A stretch of 64,000 nt of DNA, taken from NCBI RefSeq assembly GCF_023715745.1, contig NZ_JAMBOV010000007.1:81201-145200 (forward strand), read 5' to 3'. This DNA comes from Microbacterium oleivorans. GTDB lineage: Bacteria > Actinomycetota > Actinomycetes > Actinomycetales > Microbacteriaceae. Positions 51,444-60,110 of the stretch are shown here, in pieces (the first letter of the stretch is position 1; every line of letters starts with the position of its first letter). The translations under genes were made by a program, and so were the position numbers. The notes beneath the pieces were generated by a model that was not told the DNA's origin, ran no database searches, and saw only the letters and a list, made by a program, of their open reading frames with translations.

Positions 51444-52343
51444 CTACGCCCGCGTCCTGGCGGCGGCCTGGGTGCCGCGGGCGGCATCGATCCGTTGGAC
51501 TCGCCCCTGACGATCGCCGACGACGCGGCAGACGAGATAGATGAGGAACGAGATCGTCGTGATGTACGGGCTCACGGGAAGGGTACCCGCGACGGCGAGC
51601 AGGATGCCGCCGACAGCCGAGACCACACCGAAGAGGGCGGCGAGCAGCGGCACCGCGACGGGCCCATGCGCGATGCGAGAGGCTGCCGCCGCCGGCGTCA
51701 CGAGGAGCGCGAGGACGAGGAGCGCACCGATGATGTGCACCGCGACCGCTACGGCGAGGCCGAGCAGCAGCATGAAGGCGAGGGAGATGAGGCCGGTCGG
51801 GACGCCGCGCGCGGCCGCGGACTGCGGGTCGAGCGAATCGAAGCGCAGCGGCCGCCAGATCATCAGCAGCGCGACGAGCACGACCGCCGAGATGACGATC
51901 AGCCAGGTCAGCTGATCGGACTGCACCGAGACGATCTGGCCGGTAAGCAGGCTGAAGCGGTTCGCGCTGCGACCGTCGTAGAGGGCGAGGAAGAGGATGC
52001 CGAGGCCCAGGCCGAACGGCATGAGCACCCCGATGATCGAGTTGCGGTCGCGCGCCCGCGCGCCGAGCCACCCGATGAGGGCGGCGGCGATCATCGAGCC
52101 GACGATCGACCCGGTGACCACGTCGGCCCCGATCAGCAGGGCTGCGGCGGCCCCCGCGAACGAGAGCTCGCTGATGCCGTGCACCGCGAAGGCCATGTCG
52201 CGCTGCAGGACGAAGACGCCGATCAGTCCGCCGACGAGGCCGAGCACCGCCCCCGCCCACACCGAGTTCTGGACGAGCGCGAGGATCTGTCCGTACACCG
52301 GCAGACCGCCGAACATGGCGTCCGAGATGTCGTCCCAGTTCAT
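51444..52343 (-). CDS. znuB: Zinc ABC transporter permease
   Basis: A 299-residue ABC-3 family permease with eight or nine spans. VLGLVGGLIGVFVLQRDMAFAVHGISE and HIIGALLVLALLVTPAAAA are characteristic. ATG at 52343 overlaps znuC by four bases. Imports Zn(II) delivered by ZnuA. Confidence 0.93.
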   Translation of the reverse strand: MNWDDISDAMFGGLPVYGQILALVQNSVWAGAVLGLVGGLIGVFVLQRDMAFAVHGISELSFAGAAAALLIGADVVTGSIVGSMIAAALIGWLGARARDRNSIIGVLMPFGLGLGILFLALYDGRSANRFSLLTGQIVSVQSDQLTWLIVISAVVLVALLMIWRPLRFDSLDPQSAAARGVPTGLISLAFMLLLGLAVAVAVHIIGALLVLALLVTPAAAASRIAHGPVAVPLLAALFGVVSAVGGILLAVAGTLPVSPYITTISFLIYLVCRVVGDRQGRVQRIDAARGTQAAARTRA

Positions 52344-53152
52344 GCGTGGTCCTCGTGATGGTGGTGGGACGCCTCGGCGTCGGGCGCGCCGACGACGACC
52401 AGGCGGTCGCCGGCCCGCAGCACGAAGACAGGCGCCCCGTAGAGGTCGGTGAGCACCGGCGACGTGAGGACGTCCTTCGGCTTCCCGAGCGTGAAGCGAC
52501 CGTTCGCGATGTAGAGGATGCGGTCGACCTTGCCCAGCAGCGGGTTGATGTCGTGGGTGACGAGCAGGACGGCGGCGCCGCCGCGGCGGTGTCGATCGAT
52601 GAGCCCGACGACGGCCTGCTGGTTGGCGAGGTCGAGACTCGTCAGGGGCTCGTCGCACAGCAGCAGTCGCGGGTCGTCGGCGAGCGCCTGCCCCACGCGC
52701 AGTCGCTGCTGCTCCCCGCCGGAGAGGATGCCGACGGGACGGTCGGCGAACTCGGTCGCCCCGACCTCGGCGAGGAGCTGATCCACCCGCTGCCGATCTC
52801 TGCGGCGCGGGATCGGCGGGCCGAAGCGATGGCCGTTGACGCCGAGGGCGACGAGATCGCGACCGCGCAGCGCCGTGTCGCGCGGAAGCGGACGGGTCTG
52901 CGGCAGGTAGCCGATCCCCCGGTTGCCGGCGCGGTGGACGCGTGTGCCGTCCACCTCGACGGTTCCCTCGCTGAGGTCCTCGAGCCCAAGGATCGCGCGA
53001 AGCAGAGTCGTCTTGCCCGAGCCGCTCGGTCCGAGTACGGCGATCAGCTCGCCGGGTTGGACGTCGAGGTCGAGGCCGCTCCAGAGCTCCCGCCCGCCGC
53101 GGCGGAGCGCGGCGCCCCGGATGCGGAGGGGGATGTCATGGGGCCGGGTCAC
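52340..53152 (-). CDS. znuC: Zinc ABC transporter ATP-binding protein
   Basis: A 270-residue ATPase. Walker A GPSGSGKTT, signature LSGGEQQR, Walker B LLLCDEPLTSLD and switch His in LVTHD. The end is His/Glu-rich (ASHHHHEDHA), a possible metal sensor. GTG at 53152 overlaps the znuA stop (GTGA). Confidence 0.93.
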   Translation of the reverse strand: MTRPHDIPLRIRGAALRRGGRELWSGLDLDVQPGELIAVLGPSGSGKTTLLRAILGLEDLSEGTVEVDGTRVHRAGNRGIGYLPQTRPLPRDTALRGRDLVALGVNGHRFGPPIPRRRDRQRVDQLLAEVGATEFADRPVGILSGGEQQRLRVGQALADDPRLLLCDEPLTSLDLANQQAVVGLIDRHRRGGAAVLLVTHDINPLLGKVDRILYIANGRFTLGKPKDVLTSPVLTDLYGAPVFVLRAGDRLVVVGAPDAEASHHHHEDHA

Positions 53153-54153
53153 CGAGTCAGGCTACCGGCCAGCTCGTCGATGTTCTGCTGCATCCACTCG
53201 ACGTAGGTCAGCCCCTCGGGCAGCAGCTCGGTGAACTGCAGCACGGGGATGTCGTTCTTCGCCGCGAGGTTCTCGACCTCGGTGGTCTCGGCGCCGCCGG
53301 TCTGCGCGTTGACGATGACGGTGCGCACCTCGCCCGAGTCGAGGATGTCCGTGGCCTCGAGCATGGTCGCCGGCGGGACATCCTGCCCCTCTTCGACGGC
53401 CTCGCTGAAGGCCTCCGGAGTGGCGTTCTCGAGGCCGGCCGCTGCCGCGAGGTACAGCGGAACGGGCTCTGTCACGAACACCTTCTCACCCGCGTGGTCG
53501 GTCTTGATCGCCTCGAGGGAGCCTTCGAGACCGGCGATACCGTCGATGAGCGTCTTCGCGTTCGCCTCGAAGGTGTCGGCCTTCGCGGCATCCAGTTCAC
53601 CCAGTTCATGGGCGATGTCCTCGACGACGTGCTCCATCGTGTGCAGGTCGTACCAGACGTGCTCGTTGAAGCCCTCGATGTGATCGTGACCCGCGTGGTC
53701 GTCGTCTTCGGCGTGGTCGTGCTCCTCTCCCTCGGCATGGTCGTCCTCGGCGTGCGCCTCGTCGGAGTGACCCTCGTTGCCGGGGTAGTCGTGCGAGTAC
53801 TCGACGGCGGTGATCACGGGCGCCTTCGTGCCGGTCGCCTCGATCAACCCGTCCAGGAACGCGTCGTACCCGCCGCCGTTCTCGATGACGAGGTCGGCCT
53901 GCGACACGGTGAGCTGATCGCGGGCCGAGGCCTCGTAGGAGTGCGGGTCCTGGGACAGCGAGTCGATGATCGAGGTCACCTCGACGTCGTCGCCGCCGAC
54001 CGCCGCCGCGAGCGAGCCGTAGACGTTGGTGGATGCGACGACGGTGAGGCGGTCGCTCTCACCCGCCGCCGGTGCCGTCGACGTCGCGCACCCCGCGAGG
54101 ACGAGGACCGATCCGGCGGAGAGGGCGAGCAGTGCGGGCACACGAGAGGTCAT
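53149..54153 (-). CDS. znuA: Zinc-binding lipoprotein of the ABC importer
   Basis: A 334-residue cluster 9 binding protein. Lipobox LAGC with Cys22; zinc ligands His71 (QDPHSYE) and His165 (NEHVWYD); a His/Asp/Glu-rich loop at about 121-158 (AHAEDDHAEGEEHDHAEDDD) for capturing zinc. ATG at 54153, seven bases after a TAGACT -10 box. A Zur-type palindrome covers the upstream promoter. Confidence 0.95.
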   Translation of the reverse strand: MTSRVPALLALSAGSVLVLAGCATSTAPAAGESDRLTVVASTNVYGSLAAAVGGDDVEVTSIIDSLSQDPHSYEASARDQLTVSQADLVIENGGGYDAFLDGLIEATGTKAPVITAVEYSHDYPGNEGHSDEAHAEDDHAEGEEHDHAEDDDHAGHDHIEGFNEHVWYDLHTMEHVVEDIAHELGELDAAKADTFEANAKTLIDGIAGLEGSLEAIKTDHAGEKVFVTEPVPLYLAAAAGLENATPEAFSEAVEEGQDVPPATMLEATDILDSGEVRTVIVNAQTGGAETTEVENLAAKNDIPVLQFTELLPEGLTYVEWMQQNIDELAGSLTR

Positions 54154-54160
54154 GTCCCGC

Positions 54161-54190
54161 AGTCTACGCGGTGTTGATAATCGTTCTCAA
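54161..54190 (-). promoter_or_regulatory. Zur box and leaderless -10 of the zinc operon
   Basis: TTGATAATCGTTCTCAA (54174-54190) has perfect TTGA/TCAA ends and the Fur/Zur-type AAT-N3-T core. It spans about -21 to -37 from a TAGACT -10 box (54166-54161) seven bases before the znuA ATG. Zinc-bound Zur would cover the -35. Confidence 0.8.
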
Positions 54191-54197
54191 ATCGTCG

Positions 54198-54530
54198 TCA
54201 CTTGAGCGGGTCGTGACCCCAGTTCATGAGCGAGTAACGCCAGTCGGTGTCCTCGACATCTCCCTTCGGACGCTGCTTGGAGTGGCGGGCGACGTATCCG
54301 TGCACCTTCTTCATGTGCGCGTAGTCCGCGTCTGTGCGGTCGTCCTTCTTCTTCCGGAGGATCGTCACGATGCGCCGGCCCGAGGCGTGACCGGTCGACT
54401 CGCCACCGCCCGACTTCTGCCCCACGCTCTTCGACTCGTCGGTGTCGAGCCACTTCTCGATCTCCGCCGCGGTCATGTTCACGGCATCGTCGAAGTCCTT
54501 CTGGATCTGCTGCTGTTCGTCATCGCTCAT
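54198..54530 (-). CDS. DUF3140 protein
   Basis: A 110-residue very charged protein. EIEKWLDTDESKSVGQKSGG, ESTGHASGRRIVTILRKKKD and VHGYVARHSKQRP are the DUF3140 pattern (often annotated DNA-binding). No membrane span. Upstream of the Zur box but on the same strand, so it may read toward the zinc operon. The function is unknown. Confidence 0.85.
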   Translation of the reverse strand: MSDDEQQQIQKDFDDAVNMTAAEIEKWLDTDESKSVGQKSGGGESTGHASGRRIVTILRKKKDDRTDADYAHMKKVHGYVARHSKQRPKGDVEDTDWRYSLMNWGHDPLK

Positions 54531-54667
54531 GGCGGGAGTCTCCGCATCCCTTGGCGCATCAGCAAGGGCTTGCGCAAGAGGCGGATCCAGCCCTCACCGG
54601 GTGTTACTGTCATCGGACCCGGCGGCACCGCATCCGCCTACCCGTCACCGCCCCGGAGAGCTCGAGC

Positions 54668-55096
54668 ATGACCGACCAGCTGACCTTCATCGTCTACGCG
54701 AGCCGTGCCGTCGAGCCGTTCGACCACGATCGCCTCGTCGAGCTGCTCACTGAGAGCCGCGCGAACAACGCGCGCGACGGCATCACGGGGATGCTGGTCT
54801 ACCGTGACCTCGATTTCATCCAGATCCTCGAAGGACCGGATGCCTCCGTCCGCGCGCTCCTCGAGCGCATCGGCCGCGATCCGCGCCACACCGACGTGCG
54901 CGTGCTGCTCGACGAGCAGACGAGCGAGCGCAAGTACGCGGCGTGGTCGATGGGCTATGAGCCGACGGCGCCCGGCGACGGATCAGACGGCGCCGTCGAC
55001 GCCCTCCAGGCTGCGGACGGCGACGCGTCGACCCGCGAGTCGGCGGACGCCCTCGGCGGCTGGTTCCACGGCAAGGCGACCCAAGCCGCGGACTGA
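54668..55096 (+). CDS. BLUF blue-light photoreceptor
   Basis: A 142-residue protein with a BLUF domain (1-98) and a short acidic Ala/Asp-rich tail. The flavin switch residues are all present: Tyr10 in IVYAS, Asn33/34 in RANNARDGITG, Gln52 in FIQILEG, and Trp93/Met95 in AAWSMGY. FAD bound here would respond to blue light. No output domain, so it must act by binding another protein. ATG at 54668 preceded by GAGAGC. Confidence 0.93.
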   Translation: MTDQLTFIVYASRAVEPFDHDRLVELLTESRANNARDGITGMLVYRDLDFIQILEGPDASVRALLERIGRDPRHTDVRVLLDEQTSERKYAAWSMGYEPTAPGDGSDGAVDALQAADGDASTRESADALGGWFHGKATQAAD

Positions 55097-55102
55097 CCGG
55101 GC

Positions 55103-55363
55103 TCACTCACCGCGGGCGATCGACATGTTCGCCAGCCCGGACAGGTTGACGAGCACCTCCGTCTCCGTCTGCACGATGACCGCGAGGACCCCGTTGCACT
55201 CCTCGCAGCGGGCAACGGCGCCCATTTCGGTCACGTAGGCGTGGGCCTTCGCGAGGACGGCGCGATGTCGGCATCCCGCGCACTGTCCGAGTGCGTCGAT
55301 GAACTCGGAACCGAGGGCGTCGGCGAAGGTGCCGGCGAGAGCATTCCCGTCGAGGTGCGTCAT
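55103..55363 (-). CDS. DUF6510 protein with zinc-ribbon cysteines
   Basis: An 86-residue protein. Two CxxC knuckles (Cys28/31 in CAGC, Cys53/56 in CEEC) should bind zinc. Ends VIVQTETEVLVNLSGLANMS. I recognise it as DUF6510, found beside flavin reductase and molybdopterin genes. ATG at 55363 overlaps the reductase stop (ATGA). Confidence 0.82.
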   Translation of the reverse strand: MTHLDGNALAGTFADALGSEFIDALGQCAGCRHRAVLAKAHAYVTEMGAVARCEECNGVLAVIVQTETEVLVNLSGLANMSIARGE

Positions 55364-56094
55364 CCGTTCCCTCCGAAGCGTTCGGTGCGTATGCGGACGG
55401 GGTCGTGGCCGAGCTGCGAGAGCCAGCCGGCGACCGCCTCGACGAACGGGGTCGGTCCGCAGACGTAGATCCTCGGCGTCGCCGCTGCGGAGAAGATCGA
55501 CGCGGAGAGGGCCTCCGCGGTCAGCCGCCCGGGAGGATGCGCCGCTGCGGCGGGCGCTCGACGCGTGTGCACGATGTCGACGCCCGTCCTGGTCAGTGCG
55601 GCGATCTCATCGGCGAAGAAGACGTCGTCGGGAGTCCGGACCGAGTAGAGCAGTCGGAAGTCCGGTCCCTGCGGGTCGAGTTCCCGTGCGGCGGCCATCG
55701 CGAACAGGGGGACCACACCGGAGCCGCCCGCGATGAGCTGCACCGGCGCGGGGTCCGGGTCGTCCGGGATCCAGACGAAATAGCGCCCCAGCGGCCCGTG
55801 CACCTCCAGCTCGTCGCCCTCGACGAGGTCGTGGACCAGGTAGGGCGAGACCTCGCCCGAGGGCACCTCGTCGACTGCGAGGACGACCCGGGTGCTCCGG
55901 CCCGACGACGCGATCGAGTAGGACCGCGACGCCTGATACCCGTCGGGTGCGGTCAGGCGGATGTCGAGATGGGAGCCCGCGTGGTTCCCCGGCCAGGTGG
56001 GGACCTCGATCTCGAGACGGACCGCGGAGGCGGTCTCGCGGCGGCGGGAGACCACGCGACCTACGTGCCATCCCGCGCGGAACCGCTCCGTCAC
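55360..56094 (-). CDS. Flavin-dependent oxidoreductase (ferredoxin-NADP reductase fold)
   Basis: A 244-residue protein with an FAD-binding beta barrel (RSYSIASSG is the RxYS flavin motif) and an NAD-binding domain (LIAGGSGVVPLFAMAAA, YVCGPTPFVEAV). It could feed electrons from NAD(P)H to the coupled molybdopterin protein at 56091. No iron-sulfur domain. GTG start at 56094 overlaps the upstream stop. Confidence 0.88.
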   Translation of the reverse strand: MTERFRAGWHVGRVVSRRRETASAVRLEIEVPTWPGNHAGSHLDIRLTAPDGYQASRSYSIASSGRSTRVVLAVDEVPSGEVSPYLVHDLVEGDELEVHGPLGRYFVWIPDDPDPAPVQLIAGGSGVVPLFAMAAARELDPQGPDFRLLYSVRTPDDVFFADEIAALTRTGVDIVHTRRAPAAAAHPPGRLTAEALSASIFSAAATPRIYVCGPTPFVEAVAGWLSQLGHDPVRIRTERFGGNG

Positions 56095-56684
56095 CAGTAG
56101 CGTTCCTCGCGCCACGGATCGCCGCGCAGGTGGTAGCCGTTCTGCTCCCAGAACCCCGGTTCGTCGGTGGGCATCATCCGCATCTCGGCGACCCACTTCG
56201 CGCTCTTCCAGAAGTAGAGGTGCGGGACGAGCAGTCGCGCCGGACCGCCGTGCTCGGCGGTCAGGGGCTCGCCGTCCGCCTCCGTCGCGATCCACGCCTG
56301 TCCTTCGAGCAGATCGTCGAGGGGCACGTTGGTGGTGTACCCGTCGTGGGTGCGCACCATCACGAAGTCGTAGGAGGTCTCGACCTCCTCGAAGAGCCGA
56401 TCCACCGAGACACCGCGCCACGGCATCCCGAGGCGTGACCAGTGGGTGACGCAGTGGATGTCGGTGACCACGTCCTCCACCCCCAGGTCGTGGAGGGTGC
56501 CCCAGTCCCAGCGATGCTGAGCACCCGTCTCGGTCGTGATCGTGAACGACCACTCGTCGGTAGGGATGTCGGGGGTGGGGCCGGCCGTGAGGACGGGCCA
56601 GTCGTCGACGAGCGTCTGACCCGGGGGGAGCCGGGGATCGCTCGTACCTCGCCGACCGCCGAACCCGCGATTGATGACCGCCAT
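56091..56684 (-). CDS. Molybdopterin-dependent oxidoreductase (sulfite oxidase/YedY type)
   Basis: A 197-residue protein. Molybdenum ligand Cys78 in VTDIHCVTHWSR; later block YTTNVPLDDLLEGQAWIATE and PHLYFWKSAKWVAEM. Shorter than YedY/MsrP and without a Tat signal, so cytoplasmic. Forms a three-gene operon with the reductase and DUF6510. Substrate unknown; sulfoxide or N-oxide reduction is plausible. Confidence 0.88.
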   Translation of the reverse strand: MAVINRGFGGRRGTSDPRLPPGQTLVDDWPVLTAGPTPDIPTDEWSFTITTETGAQHRWDWGTLHDLGVEDVVTDIHCVTHWSRLGMPWRGVSVDRLFEEVETSYDFVMVRTHDGYTTNVPLDDLLEGQAWIATEADGEPLTAEHGGPARLLVPHLYFWKSAKWVAEMRMMPTDEPGFWEQNGYHLRGDPWREERYW

Positions 56685-56716
56685 GGGAGATGCCTACCGC
56701 GTCCGCCGTGGTTCCG

Positions 56717-58840
56717 TCAACGAGCGGTGACCTCGACGACGACGGCTTGCTGCGGGTTCTGCACCGGCGGTCGCAGACCGACGATGGCGAGTTGACGTCC
56801 GGTCAGCACTGTGTCGTGGTGCGCCCACTCGAGGGGGGACTGCGCGGGGGTCTGCACGATGCCGCCGGGGGTGATGATCTCGATCCGGTAGGTGCGGTCG
56901 GGGTCGAGCCCCGGGAAGCGCACGCGCCCCGCCGGCGAGGAGATGAGGGTCTGGGTCTGGGTGATGGTGAAGAAGGCGGATGCCTGGTCTTCGGCGACGA
57001 CGCCGCGGACATCGAGTCCGGGGTCGGCGACATCGGTGTTGACGACGCGGCCGGTCGCGACGAGGGGGCGAACCCGTTTGGCGAGGGCGACCCACGCGCC
57101 AACGGCCGCGGCATCCGTGTCGGTGAGGGTCGTGACGTCCCATTCGATGCCGAAGTGACCGAACAGGGCCACGGCTCCGCTGAGGGTGAGGGAGACGGTG
57201 CGGCCGGTGGAGTGCACGTGCGGGGTGGTCAGGTGCATGCCCATCATCTCGGGCGGGACGACCAGGGCCGTGTACCGCTGGTTCTCGAGGCGTTCGATCG
57301 GGTCGAGGCAGTCGCTGGTCCAGATCCGGTCGGTGCGGTCGAGGATGCCGAGATCGACGCGGGCGCCGCCGGAGGCGCAGCTCTCGATCTCCAGGCCCGG
57401 GTGGGCGGCCTTGAGTTCGTCGATGAGGCGGTAGACGGCGTGGGTCTGCGCGTGCACGAGGGCCGCGCCGCCGGGACCGGCGGCCGCGTCGACGAGGTCC
57501 CGGTTGTGATCCCACTTCACGTACGCGATCGGGTACGCGGTGAGGATGTCGCTAATCACGCGGAACATGTACGCGTACGCGTCAGGATTGGCGAGGTTCA
57601 GCACCTGCTGCTGCCGGGAGGAGGGCGGCAGGTCGGTGCGGCCGCGGAGGATCCAGTCGGGGTGGGAGCGGGCGAGGTCGCTGTCGGGGTTGACCATCTC
57701 GGGTTCGAACCAGAGGCCGAACTCCATCCCCTTCGCGACCACGTGATCGGCGATCGGGTGCAGCCCCTCGGGCCACACCGTCTCGTCCACGTACCAGTCG
57801 CCGAGCCCCGCGGTGTCGTCGCGGCGGTGCCGGAACCAGCCGTCGTCGAGCACGTACCGCTCCACCCCCAGCTCCGCCGCCGCGTCGGCGAGGGCGATCA
57901 GCTTCGGCAGCCGATGGTCGAAGTACACCGCCTCCCACGTGTTGAGCGTGATCGGACGCGGACGAGTCGGATGCTGCGGCCGCGAACGCCACTCATCATG
58001 GAACCGTGCCGCGAGCTCGTCGAGCCCGTCGCCCCACGACCCCAGCAGTTCGGGAGACGAGATCTCCTCACCCGGCGCGAGACGGATCTCCCCCGGCAGA
58101 TACAGCTCACCCGCGCCGAGGAACGACTCGCCCGTCGGGACCCGCTCCGCGAAGATCCGCGAGTTGCCACTCCACGCCAGGTGTACCCCGTGCACCCGCC
58201 CCCGCTCGAACCCGAACCCCGGGACCCCGGCCGCGAGCAGCAAGGTGGCGTCGGCACCCGGGCGGCCGCGCCGCGACTCCCGCAGATGCGTCCCGAACGT
58301 CAGCACGTGACGCTGCGCCGACCGCTCCCGCAAGTGACGACCCGTCGTATCGAGGAGCTCCGTCGCCTCCCACGGCAGAGGAAGCGTCACATGCAACGCC
58401 TGCACCGTGTACACACCCACCCCGTCGTTGCGCACCGACGTCCGCGCCCGCACCAACCCCGACGCCGTCACCCGCAGCTCGTACCGGGCCGACAGCCGCA
58501 TCTCGGCATCCGTGAGATCGAAACGGACGGATGTGCTCGTCACCTCACTCGCGTGCAGTTCGAATCGCACGCCGACCGCGTCGCCGTCGCGGTGCCCCTC
58601 CAGCGCGGGCATTCCCGCCCAGCCGGATGCCGCCGTGCTGACCACGCTCAGCCCGACCGTCTCATCGAGTCCGCCCGAGGCCCGCTGCAGACGGTCAGCG
58701 CGGGCGAGGGAGTTGAGGGTCTCTTGCGACACCCGTCCGAGGTCCGGACCCCAGTGCACGATCCGCGGGACCCCTGCGGACGAATCGATGCAGACGCTGG
58801 TGCCGCCGGCACGGAGATGGACGACGTCGGGCGTGGGCAT
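56717..58840 (-). CDS. Alpha-galactosidase (glycoside hydrolase family 36)
   Basis: A 707-residue enzyme. Catalytic nucleophile Asp near 444 in YVKWDHNRD and acid/base Asp near 510 in TSDCLDPIERL; SCASGGARVDLGIL is the galactose-binding element. No signal peptide. Removes alpha-galactose from melibiose/raffinose-type sugars. Divergent from the ROK regulator, with an AT-rich patch between them. Confidence 0.93.
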   Translation of the reverse strand: MPTPDVVHLRAGGTSVCIDSSAGVPRIVHWGPDLGRVSQETLNSLARADRLQRASGGLDETVGLSVVSTAASGWAGMPALEGHRDGDAVGVRFELHASEVTSTSVRFDLTDAEMRLSARYELRVTASGLVRARTSVRNDGVGVYTVQALHVTLPLPWEATELLDTTGRHLRERSAQRHVLTFGTHLRESRRGRPGADATLLLAAGVPGFGFERGRVHGVHLAWSGNSRIFAERVPTGESFLGAGELYLPGEIRLAPGEEISSPELLGSWGDGLDELAARFHDEWRSRPQHPTRPRPITLNTWEAVYFDHRLPKLIALADAAAELGVERYVLDDGWFRHRRDDTAGLGDWYVDETVWPEGLHPIADHVVAKGMEFGLWFEPEMVNPDSDLARSHPDWILRGRTDLPPSSRQQQVLNLANPDAYAYMFRVISDILTAYPIAYVKWDHNRDLVDAAAGPGGAALVHAQTHAVYRLIDELKAAHPGLEIESCASGGARVDLGILDRTDRIWTSDCLDPIERLENQRYTALVVPPEMMGMHLTTPHVHSTGRTVSLTLSGAVALFGHFGIEWDVTTLTDTDAAAVGAWVALAKRVRPLVATGRVVNTDVADPGLDVRGVVAEDQASAFFTITQTQTLISSPAGRVRFPGLDPDRTYRIEIITPGGIVQTPAQSPLEWAHHDTVLTGRQLAIVGLRPPVQNPQQAVVVEVTAR

Positions 58841-58952
58841 AGGATTAGTTTCGACGTAAAATATTATCGAGTCAAGAACAATGGGTTACCGAGCGTGGCG
58901 GCAACCTCCGGAGCCCCCGCTGTGCCACTGTGACTGCATCGAGGAGGTGGGG
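58841..58952. promoter_or_regulatory. AT-rich divergent promoter region
   Basis: Positions 58844-58876 are unusually A/T-rich for this DNA, with TCGA-N12-TCGA (58851-58870) flanking TAAAATATTA. Probably holds the GH36 promoter and the ROK operator; individual boxes are not certain. Confidence 0.45.
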
Positions 58953-60071
58953 ATGAGCGACAGTGAAGCTGCCCTGGCACGCACCGTGCTCATCTACGGC
59001 CCGCTGTCGCGGCGAGACCTCGGCGTGAAGCTGGGACTGTCGCCGGCGAGTCTGACCCGCCTCGCGAAACCGCTCGTCGAGCGCGGCCTGCTCGTCGAGC
59101 TGGAGGAGGTCGCCGACGGCACCGTCGGGCGCCCCAGCCGACCCTTGGACATCGCACCGAACCTGGGCTCCTTCGTCGGAGTGAAGATCACCGGTGACCT
59201 CGTCATCGCCGTCGGCACCGACATCCGAGCCGAGCAGATCGCGGCGGGAGAATGGCCCATCGAGGACACGTCGCCCGAGGCGGTCCTGGCGCTCGTGCAC
59301 CGCGCCGTCACCGAACTCGACGTCCCGAACCTCGTCGCCGTGGGTGTGAGCCTCGGCGGAGTCGTCCACGACGGTGTCGCCGTCCGGGCATCCTTCCTCG
59401 GGTGGGACGACGTCGACGTGGCGACGGACCTGAGCGGACGGCTCGGGGTCCCCGTGAACGTCGAGAACGACGTGGTCGCCCTCGCCGAGGCCGAGCGCTG
59501 GTTCGGCGCGGGGCGCGGACTCTCCGGATTCGCGGTCATCACGATCGGCGCGGGCGTCGGCTACGGGCTCGTCGTGGACAACGAGGTCATTCGGACACCG
59601 GACGCGACGGCCGGCACGGGCGCCCACATCCCCCTCGACCCCTATGGTCCGATCTGCTCCGAGGGCCACCGCGGCTGTGCCCAGGCGTTGCTGACGTCGG
59701 GTTCGATCACCGCCCAGGCGTCGGCTGCTCTCGGTCGCCCTGTCGGGTACGACGAGATTCTCCACCTCGCCGAGGACGGCCATCCTGCCGTCAGCGCGAT
59801 CGTCGGCAGCGCCGCCGACGCGCTCGGCAGGCTCATCGCACTGGCGACAAACCTCAGCCTGCAGTCGACGGTGGTGCTCTCGGGTGAGGGCGTCAGCCTG
59901 CTCACGATCGTCCACGACCGGGTGCTCGCCGCGGCCGCCGCCGGTCGCGACCCGCATGCCAACCCTATCGATCTGATCGTCGACGGGTCGGGTTTCCGCG
60001 CGTGGGCGCGAGGCGCCGCAGCGGTCGCCATCCAATCCACGATGGACAGGATGCGCAGCCGACGTCGGTGA
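58953..60071 (+). CDS. ROK-family transcriptional regulator
   Basis: A 372-residue repressor. N-terminal winged helix (LSRRDLGVKLGLSPASLTRL), then ROK kinase-like domain (VGVSLGGVVHDGVAV, FAVITIGAGVGYGLVVDNEV). The ROK zinc site is reduced to CSEGHRGC. GAGGAGG precedes the ATG at 58953. Likely controls the divergent alpha-galactosidase and perhaps the sugar operon at 60953-64000. Confidence 0.9.
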   Translation: MSDSEAALARTVLIYGPLSRRDLGVKLGLSPASLTRLAKPLVERGLLVELEEVADGTVGRPSRPLDIAPNLGSFVGVKITGDLVIAVGTDIRAEQIAAGEWPIEDTSPEAVLALVHRAVTELDVPNLVAVGVSLGGVVHDGVAVRASFLGWDDVDVATDLSGRLGVPVNVENDVVALAEAERWFGAGRGLSGFAVITIGAGVGYGLVVDNEVIRTPDATAGTGAHIPLDPYGPICSEGHRGCAQALLTSGSITAQASAALGRPVGYDEILHLAEDGHPAVSAIVGSAADALGRLIALATNLSLQSTVVLSGEGVSLLTIVHDRVLAAAAAGRDPHANPIDLIVDGSGFRAWARGAAAVAIQSTMDRMRSRRR

Positions 60072-60076
60072 TCCTG

Positions 60077-60109
60077 GTGGGAGGGGCGGATGGACGCCGC
60101 CCCTCCCAC
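60077..60109. terminator. Bidirectional terminator between ROK and ThuA genes
   Basis: GTGGGAGGGGCGG (60077-60089) pairs with CCGCCCCTCCCAC (60097-60109), a perfect 13-bp stem with 7-base loop, between convergent genes. Confidence 0.8.
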
Positions 60110-60110
60110 G

